A DNA stretch of 64,000 nucleotides from Lytechinus variegatus (Eukaryota > Echinodermata > Echinoidea > Temnopleuroida > Toxopneustidae). A model generated the notes under the pieces. That model saw only the letters and a program-made list of their open reading frames with translations. It did no database searches and was not told the origin of the DNA. The translations under genes were made by a program, and so were the position numbers. The stretch is taken from the NCBI RefSeq assembly GCF_018143015.1, contig NC_054756.1, positions 28,413,440 to 28,477,439 on the forward strand. The letters run 5' to 3'. Below are positions 56,735 to 64,000 of this stretch, piece by piece. How positions within the stretch are numbered: position 1 is the first letter of the stretch; each line of letters opens with the position of its first letter.

Positions 56735-57203
56735 AGGTAAAATGCCAATTCGTCCATTGCCAACTCGTCCACTCACCACATGGTCTATTCTCATTTACTC
56801 TAATGCTATTCCGTCCATCAACATTTCGTCTAACAACCATTTAGTTCACTAACCATTTGGTCCAATCATCACTTCGTCTAATCACCTGTTCGTCTATTGC
56901 CATTTCGTCTAATAACATGTTGGTCTAATATCCAATTTCTTTCATTCTTAGACCGAATGCAGCGGATCGTGACCCGAAGGAGACAAATGCTTGGAGGGGC
57001 ACTGTATTCTTTGTGAACAATGCTGTGCCCCTCAAATGCTTTGTCTCCTCCGGGTCACGTTCCGGACTAATTGGCTATTGGACCAATTCGTTATTAGACG
57101 GAATGGTATTAGACTTAATGGAAGTAGACCATTTGGTGAGTGGACGAACTGATGGTAGGCAAAATAATAGTGGACGAGTTGGCAATAGGACGAATTGGAA
57201 ATA
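56735..57203. repeat. Compact foldback element of CGTCTAAT words with central hairpin
   Basis: The left arm (56735-56968) consists of words such as AACATTTCGTCTAACAACCA. The right arm (57059-57203) is the inverse (GACGGAATGGTATTAGAC). A 34-bp imperfect stem (56969-57002 with 57025-57058: GTGACCCGAAGGAGACAAAT / CTTTGTCTCCTCCGGGTCAC) sits at the centre. The left arm is colinear with 61381-61475. Confidence 0.8.
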
Positions 57204-58226
57204 ACCCTTTCGGAACATTCAGGTGTACATTTCCATAAGCACAAAAGGTATTTACACGTTCTCAACATTTTAGAGGCAACACGGAGCATAACGCGTAAAA
57301 GGGATTTAATGTCCAGGGACATTTTAAGGGAAACCAAGAAGATTCTATGACTGGAGTTCCAACAGGCAACAAATTTATTCAAGCAGCTGTTCATTTCTAA
57401 AGAAGCACAAAAGAAAGAATGGTAATAAGAACTTTTTGATGTCCGCCTTCGAAGCCGCCAGTTTCAGTGGAGAAAGCAGAGGGGTGAAATTTTACGAATA
57501 TCCATTTTTGTCAATTTTCCATCTTTTATATTAATAAACAAACTGAAATTTGAATGCATGACAAAACATCAATAACCAAGCACTATTACGACGAGATATT
57601 TGCCCAGATTATATCAATTAACCTGTAATTAGTGAAAAAGAAAGAATTTGACCTTTACTGAAACCAGATTTTAACACTTCCGATCATTTGCGGCGAATGA
57701 AAATTTCAAATGTGGTCTGAAGAATATTGTTGTTCATGCCAGATGAGTGCCCGCACATGCCCAGTCGAGCAAATTTGAGTCGTATTTCAGGACATATCGC
57801 ATAGTTTATTTTCGCGTGCCTCCGAATTATGTACTACACATATAACCAGACCAAGATGCGGCGAAAAAGTAATTATCATCACAAAGCACATTTCCCTTTA
57901 TGTATGACCTATAGCTCCCGCGGAGTCATGCGGGAATCATTTGTCTACACAATTGCAAGAGATGTTGAGCAAAGTGCAAGCCTGACATACATTCTGCTGG
58001 CGGCTTTTAACCTTGTTCAAAGAGATATTATTTGCTGTTACTCCATCTCATTTGAAACCTCCTTGGGGAAACAAAGTAGCATTTAACACGTGAATTGATC
58101 TTGAGTAGCATTTAACACCGAATTGATCTTGAAATCAATTCGGTTCAACGTGGCAAAATGCGCACCACTTCATGATACAATACAAATTATTGTATTGTAT
58201 GAATAACGTTTTGAAAGTACGTTTAT
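57204..58226. other. No gene seen; 3' flank of GPCR gene
   Basis: No repeat or coding signature. A plus-strand frame at 57829-58086 has no supporting features. Confidence 0.45.
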
Positions 58227-59213
58227 CTACAACACATTTGTTCTGAACGGTGATGAGTTTACGCCTCTGTCACCGAACAAAGATGCGTCGTTCCGATTCG
58301 GATTGAAGAGCTCCCGTATAGCTTTTCGGAATTCTGGATAGCGAATTGCGTAGATGAATGGGTTCGCACATGAGTTCCACAACGCCAATATGATGAAAAC
58401 ATGCTGTATAGTACTACCCACGAAGGTAACTGGTATAATTCCGAGGTCAAACAGCATATAACCAGTTTGGATAGGCCCCCAGCATATGATGAAGAACATT
58501 ATCACTAAGAACAATGTTTGTAGAACGCGCTTCTTGGCGATGACATGTCGGAGGGATGGATTTGCATCAGGATTTTTGTTCTCACCAAGGTAAAGATTTG
58601 CTTTACGATGCAGGGTACGTGCTGTTAGCCCATGCACAGTGAGACTCACAATCATGGGGATGAGAAACTGAGTTGAGAAGAGGCCAACGCCTATCAGAAT
58701 TTGTATTTCTCTGGACGGGAACCCCCATTCACATTCCTGTTGAGGATTACGGAAGTTGGTGTATAGAAGAGGCGTGTATAATGTCACGCCAAGAATCCAG
58801 GTCAAGACAATGGCTGTTCGGATTCTCCTCCGGGAGAGAAGCTCCTTGCAGCGCAGTGGGTGTACAACCGCGATGTATCTTTCGATAGCAATACTCGTAA
58901 GTGCCATGATAGATGCAGCAGAAGAAGAAAACAAGAGAAACTTGCTAAATATCAGCCTGCAGTAGACTTCACCTAGTATCGTCATTGGTACACGTTCAGC
59001 AGTTGGAAGTGGTATCATGAAGATCGATGTGACGAAATCAGCGGTAGCCAGGGCTCCTATAAGTGTGTCTGTGGCCCTGCTTTTCTTACGGCGCTGGAAA
59101 AGCAGAACGATTACGAGAAGGTTGCCAAGAATCCCTACGACTGCCGTAGCCATTTGTATTTTCATCCACCAGTTCCATTTTATAGGTACCCAGAGCCATC
59201 CATCGGTCACCAT
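58227..59213 (-). CDS. Class A (rhodopsin-family) G-protein-coupled receptor
   Basis: 328 residues in one exon with seven hydrophobic segments. Family signatures: GN (Asn31) in TM1; LATAD (Asp59) in TM2; Cys85 before TM3 with Cys161 in loop 2 for the usual disulfide; ERY (111-113) at the end of TM3, the DRY motif with Glu; Trp139 in TM4; Pro186 in TM5; CWGP (244-247) in TM6; NPFIY (284-288) in TM7; then a short helix-8 region RYPEFRKAIRELF. It would act in the plasma membrane, coupling a ligand to G proteins. The pattern resembles peptide-type receptors, but the ligand cannot be told. ATG 59213 is the first start. The frame stays open 34 codons upstream and includes sequons NVS and NCT, so an upstream first exon is likely. 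Confidence 0.9.
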   Translation of the reverse strand: MVTDGWLWVPIKWNWWMKIQMATAVVGILGNLLVIVLLFQRRKKSRATDTLIGALATADFVTSIFMIPLPTAERVPMTILGEVYCRLIFSKFLLFSSSAASIMALTSIAIERYIAVVHPLRCKELLSRRRIRTAIVLTWILGVTLYTPLLYTNFRNPQQECEWGFPSREIQILIGVGLFSTQFLIPMIVSLTVHGLTARTLHRKANLYLGENKNPDANPSLRHVIAKKRVLQTLFLVIMFFIICWGPIQTGYMLFDLGIIPVTFVGSTIQHVFIILALWNSCANPFIYAIRYPEFRKAIRELFNPNRNDASLFGDRGVNSSPFRTNVL

Positions 59214-59779
59214 GGTGCAATTAGTTGATAACTCTTTTTTTCCAAGACCCGACAGATATTTATCACCACTGACATTGGCTATAACCCACTTGTTCCTAAC
59301 AAGTCACGACACGATGGCAAAGTAAATGAAGAAAAGGTAAACTAGCCTTTAGCAAGCTTGATCTCCACCCGAATATTTCAGAGACTAGACGTAAAAAAAG
59401 ACAGAGTGAAATCATTGTAGCATTTAAAGAAAACAAATTCCATTCAGTAAATGATTGTACCAAATAAAGTATTGTAGAGGGATATTTTTGAACACAAAAA
59501 CGGAAAAAGGACAAGCCTCTTAGGACGCCTAAAATACATCCTCAAACGACCTAGAGGCAAAATGTAAATTAAACAATGTAATGCCACGGGCCACTTTCGT
59601 CTATCCTGGATGGTAATCTCACATTTAACTAATGAAAAATATTCACCCATCTAGGCTTTATTTCAAGTTATGGAATGCATTGTCCCCGGGCTGATCTTTT
59701 ACCTTTACCTTTACCCGTGATTCTGGAAGAATGCTGATGATCCCAGCAGTCGTGCTTCCAGTTCAAGTCCTTCTTTCTT
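59214..59779. other. GPCR upstream region
   Basis: On the minus strand GTGACTTGTTAG before GAACAAG (about 59300) is a plausible 3' splice site, in frame with the receptor via GTT-ATA-GCC-AAT-GTC. No promoter element was identified. Nothing else is seen. Confidence 0.3.
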
Positions 59780-61017
59780 TTTGTTAATTATTATTATTGT
59801 TATTATTATTTTATTCGGCACTTAATCGAAAAGAAAACATGTACAATGCAAGATTGAGAAATATTACAAAAATACAAATAGTTTTAGACCTTTTCTCACC
59901 CAACCAGGTAGCCTGGGTAGGGAATAGGTCAACTTAATGGCCATGGCCCACAGGCCTTCCCTCCCACACCCGATTGAGTGAAAAAAAGATCATTACATAT
60001 AATAGGGTTACAAAATATAAAACAGGTAGGTTGCACAAGAAAATGAATCAACTTGAATTTAACATAACCATAGAAAACCAGGAGGAACAAGTATTTGATT
60101 AAAATAATTCATTGTGCCAGAATTAGAAAACAGCTGAAGTAAATAACTTTATAACGCATGAGATAAAAGATGTAACAAAATCAGAATATTGGAAACCGTT
60201 TAGAAAAAGAAATATATATATAAAAAAATAAAAATAATAAAAAAAGAAAATAAATAAAAAAAAACTTGAAAATGTGTTGTTGATCATTTAGACATATTTG
60301 TATTTATATTTTAATCTAGCTGGAACTTTAGGATATCCCTCTTGAGGACACCCAGAACATGATTAATGTTTCCTGAGACCATTTCAATTCTGCATTCATA
60401 GGACAGGGTTTCCCATACTATGGGATATCTGTGAATTGCAGTCTGATGGAGTCTCTCTGTTCTTGCCTTTATGTGTACAAACCTAACATCTACGTCAGAA
60501 TGCCTTACACGTATTACAATATTATCTCTTGCGACTTCGCAAACTATCAAGCCATACAACAATTTAGCAAAAAAGGACACCATTAAGAAAATCCTCCGAG
60601 ATTTTAACGTGTGCCATTTTAATAATCGCAAACGTTGGTCATATGGCATCTCTTGACGTCGCTGTCTGAGTATCATTCGTGTTGCCCTTCTCTGAATGTG
60701 CTCAAGCTTATCAATATGATTCTGAGTATAGACCATCCAAGCTGGCACTCCATAATCAAGGATGGGCAGCACAAGTGACTTGTATAATGTCAGAAGCGCT
60801 CGTGAAGAGAGGCCAGCCGACGTACGGGTTAGGAGCCCAAGCATACGGTTACACCTTGAAACAACATGATTTACATGGTCATCCCATTTCAACTGGGAAT
60901 TGACAAATACCCCTAAGTACTTGATACAACTGACCTGTTCAATTACCTCATCTTCTATCATGTAAATATGGTGGCCCACTGGCCCTGAAGGGACATCGCA
61001 TATAGACTAAATCGCGA

Positions 61018-61245
61018 ATATTCAGGACGAAATTGGCGACGAAATTCACGACGTCGCCAATTTCGTCGTGAATTTCGTCGCCAATTTCGTCGCGAATTAT
61101 TCACGACGAAATTCACGATATCGCGAATTTCGTCGCCAATTTCGTCGAGAATTATTCACGACGAAATTCGCGATATCGTGAATTTCGTCGCCAATTTCGT
61201 CGCGAATTATTCACGACGAAATTCACGACGTCGTGAATTTGTTTT
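61018..61245. repeat. Subterminal palindrome array, left arm
   Basis: Tandem, mutually inverted words of GACGAAATTCACGACGTCGTG type. About ten copies of the 14-bp core ACGAAATTCRCGAY in both orientations. Mirrored by 63305-63510 at the other end of the element. Confidence 0.9.
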
Positions 61246-61920
61246 GCTTGCCTGGGCGGTATGCGGCCGGGTTGAAACCAACTCGCCTGCTTCTAATTCG
61301 TCCACTCACAACAGGGTCTACATTCATTTAGTATAATGCAAGTCTGTCCATTAACTTTTCGCCTAACAACCATGGTCCAATAACCATATATGGTCCAGTC
61401 ATCACTTCGTCTTATCACCAGTTTGTCTTTGACCATTTCGTCTCATAACTAGTTGGTCTAATATCAATTTTATTTTCCTTAATTTCGCCCAATTAACACT
61501 TAGTTCAATTAGACCAAATGGCACATGGAATAAATTGCAATTGGACCAACTTGGTTGTTAGACGAAAAGGCAGTTAGACCATGTGGGTAGACCAAATGAT
61601 AGCAGACGAGTTGGCATTAGACCAATTGAAAGTAAACCATTGAAACGACAAAACGATGTCCACTGCTATCCAGATGCATAGGGGGATCCAGGGGGGAGGG
61701 GGACGAGGGGCCCGCCCCCCCCTATTGGCGGAGCAATAAAACATGACAAAGGGAAGAAATAAATAAAGAAACAAAGAGGGAATCAAAAGAGAGGAGAAAA
61801 AAAGAGGAGGAAGACGAGTGAAAAAAATAAGATGAGGGGAAGACATGGAAATAAAAAAAATCTTTCATGTCACTATATCAAATTTTCGCTCGCGCTCGCA
61901 TTGCCTATTATAGGTGTTCC

Positions 61921-62215
61921 AGGGGCGGATCCAGCCCATTGTGTTTGTATAGGCCTCCATGCATTGGCATATTGTCATCATTTCCCAGTAGCAGCAGACT
62001 TTTCCCTGGGTCAGCACATTCCATCCCCTACCCTATCTAATCTGTTCCCATATGGTTACCCCTCACCACCGTGTAGAGAGTTATATAATACCCTGGACCC
62101 TGCGTGGTACCACATGTTTCATATGTATGAATAAAGCACTTGTTCCTTGCAGCAGAGAGAGAGCAGTCATGTGTGTAAAGTGCATGCAAAACAGCCTTCG
62201 CCAATAGGGGGGGGG
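61921..62215. repeat. Inner element with GGGGCGGATCCAGCC end
   Basis: AGGGGCGGATCCAGCC on the left and GCCTTCGCCAATAGGGGG on the right match the outer ends of arrays at 35040-35062 and 36391. Between them is unique-looking sequence. It is the loop of the nested foldback. Confidence 0.45.
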
Positions 62216-62339
62216 GGGGAATCATTTTCAGTCATATTTTCCCGGATCGGCCTCTCGAAGATGATTTTTGGTTTCTGAGAAGAGGGAGTCTTCTTAGCTT
62301 TATTCTTATAAATCAACATAAACATATATCATAATCCTT

Positions 62340-62800
62340 ATTTATATAATGTGAGTGCGATACGCGAGCTATTTTTTTTGAAATATTATGTATTTTTTCC
62401 TAAAATTTTAACATTCTTTGCAATATTTGTTTTCCTAAAAAAAAGTGCATGCATTATTAAGAAGCGAAGCGCGAGCAGAAATAAACTAGTGGAAATTGAA
62501 GGTACCTGTTAAAGACTGCATGCAGTCACGAGGACGTTATATATTTTAAAAATCAAATAATGCGAGCGCGAGCTGGATTTTTAAAAATATTTTTACCTAA
62601 GAAATGAGAATTCTAAGGACTTTTTGTAACTTAAACAGAACAGGTAAATAAGAAACAAATGATGCGAGTGCGAAGCGCGAGCTAAAAACTTTTGACATTT
62701 CTACATCAAGAATGGAAATTTTTAATCAATTTTTGTAATCGTAAACAGGATAGCTATGTAACTAAACAATTGATGCGAGCGCGAAGCGCGAGCGGAAAAT
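62340..62800 (-). repeat. GCGAGCGCGAAGCGCGAGC tandem units
   Basis: Four cores near 62360, 62465, 62565, 62670 and a last at 62775, spaced about 100-110 bp, on the minus strand relative to the arrays at 34 and 37 kb. Flanks carry ATGCGAG and TCTAAGGACTTTTTGTAA-like words. Confidence 0.8.
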
Positions 62801-63304
62801 TCATATAGTGACATGAAAGATTCTTTTTATTTCCTTGTCTTCATCTTATTTTATTCACTCGTATACTCTTCCTTTTCTCTATTCTCTTTTCCCTCTTTTT
62901 TTCTTTTTTTGCTCCGCCGATGGGGGGGGGGGGGGGGGGGGGCCCCTCGTCCCCCTGGATCCGCCTACGCATATGGATAGCAGTGGACATCGTTCTGTCG
63001 TTTAAATATGGTTTATTTTCAAGTGGTCTAATGCAAAGGTTAGTAATGCCAAGTGTTAATTGGGCGATTAAGGAAAATAAAATTGATATTAGACCAACTA
63101 CTTATGAGACGAAATGGTCAAAGACGAACTGGTGATAAGACGAAGTGATTACTGGACCAAATGGTTATTGTACCAGGGTTGTTAGGCGAAAAGTTAATGG
63201 ACAGACTTGCATTATACTAAATGAATGTAGACCCTGTTGTGAGTGGACGAATTAGCAGCAGGCGAATTGGTTTCAACCCGGCCGCATACCGCCCAGGCAA
63301 GCAA

Positions 63305-63510
63305 AACAAATTCACGACGAAATTCACGACGTCGTGAATAATTCGCGACGAAATTCACGATGTCGCGAATTTCATCGTGAATTTCGTCGTCAATATTCAA
63401 ATTGGCGACGAAATTGGCCATGTCGTGAATTTCGTCGCCAATTTCGTCGTAAATATCAAATTGACGACGAAAATGGCGACGTCGTGAATTTCGTCGTGAA
63501 TATTCGCGAT
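63305..63510. repeat. Subterminal palindrome array, right arm
   Basis: Counterpart of 61018-61245: ACGAAATTCACGACGTCGTG and variants with CATGTCGTGAATTTCGTCG. Frames rich in NFVANF here are artefacts of the repeat. Confidence 0.9.
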
Positions 63511-64000
63511 TTGGTCTATATGCGATGTCCCTTCAGGGCCACCATATGTAACTAGTGTTACCAACATTCTTTTTGCGAAGAGCAATTCTCATTGCTTTGG
63601 TTTTACTGGAATTCAACTGCATCTTGTTAAGACTACACCATAATACAACCCTATCTAGATCTTCCTGAAGAAATCTGGTCTCAGCTGGGTCTCTAATCAA
63701 TCTATATATCAATGTGTCATCTGCAAAAAGCAGGCAATGTGATTGGACAACTCTTACTAGATCATTGATAAACATATTAAACAATCTCGGTCCCAGGACA
63801 CTCCCTTGGGGTATACCAAAAGTAACAATTGCAGGATCTGAGCAAGAACCCTGGTAACGATTCGATATAAATGACTTTATCCAATTCCACAGACTACCTT
63901 GTATATTGTAATTCTCAGAGAGCTTATTAAGAAGAATGTCGTGGGGCATGCGGTATAACTAGGTATCTTCATAGCAGTCTAGCTTGGAAGAGTCCCCATT

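Larger units (their letters stand above)
60966..63547. mobile_element. Nested 2.58-kb foldback DNA transposon, GTAA duplication
   Basis: The outer ends are ATATGGTGGCCC and its mirror; the left copy has an extra 8 bp (ACTGGCCC) before TGAAGGGACATCGCATATAG. GTAA flanks both sides (60962-60965 and 63548-63551). The arms stay inverted for over 900 bp: subterminal palindromes (61018-61245 with 63305-63510), CGTCTAAT-word blocks (61290-61660 with 63000-63260), then GGATCC/G-run and ATAGTGACATGAAAGA segments (61680-61905 with 62780-62955). No transposase frame is seen, so it is non-autonomous. Confidence 0.85.
59780..64000 (-). mobile_element. CR1/jockey-like LINE, minus strand, split by a nested transposon
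   Basis: The 5' part (63949-63548) has reverse transcriptase motifs GIPQGSVLGP and FADD (catalytic Asp pair) and continues to the window edge, with a stop codon just upstream of 63949. The 3' part (60961-60311) has IKYLGVFVNSQLKW, LVLPILDYGVPAW and LEHIQRRATRMI, typical C-terminal LINE sequence, and ends QLD-stop. A 3' untranslated region follows to an ATT/AAT-repeat tail at about 59785-59812. The two frames join without shift once the 60966-63547 insert and one GTAA are removed. The copy is partly decayed. It is a cellular retrotransposon, not a virus. Confidence 0.85.

Noticed and set aside
61018..63555. Frames rich in NFVANF or EFRREF
   Set aside because: They are translations of subterminal palindromes in the nested transposon.

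Overview
This is a repeat-rich, AT-rich, intron-containing animal genome segment. Very few of its open frames look protein-coding. tRNA-derived SINEs, TTAA- and TA-flanked MITEs, L2/CR1-like LINE remnants and foldback elements, together with a rhodopsin-family receptor, suggest a marine invertebrate deuterostome. A sea urchin is my best guess, but nothing in the window proves the species.

Three genes can be supported. (1) On the minus strand at 15482-16624 lies a single coding exon for a 380-residue protein of unrecognised family, with a good 3' splice site just before its ATG and a possible 5' untranslated exon near 17.4 kb. (2) On the plus strand, six exons spread over 29081-48927 join with matching splice phases into a 602-codon frame. 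It encodes a signal peptide, a tandem-repeat Ser/Thr-rich stalk, a Cys-rich segment, a second Ser/Thr/Pro stalk, one transmembrane helix, and a 250-residue tail rich in tyrosine motifs, including an ITAM-like pair. (3) On the minus strand at 58227-59213 lies a class A GPCR whose true N-terminus is probably in an upstream exon.

Layout: 0-14 kb holds MITEs, SINEs, a CT/GA minisatellite present twice in opposite orientation (4.6 and 9.2 kb), and GAT and ACT microsatellite blocks. 14.7-29 kb holds the first gene, several MITEs, a SINE, two weak orphan frames and a foldback fragment. 29-49 kb is the receptor gene; its introns carry several large repeat elements, including two directly repeated copies of one element on either side of the mucin exon, a 478-bp satellite with a 956-bp higher-order period (41.5-44.1 kb), and an L2-like LINE fragment. 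49-58 kb holds LINE 3' ends, nested TTAA MITEs, a perfect 76-bp inverted repeat around a TCTA-rich tract, and a foldback element. 58-64 kb holds the GPCR and a LINE whose reverse transcriptase frame is split by a 2.6-kb foldback transposon with a GTAA duplication.

The genes show no sign of acting in one pathway. The two putative membrane proteins could both take part in signalling, but on different strands and in separate transcription units. All family assignments rest on motifs read by eye; no database was searched.
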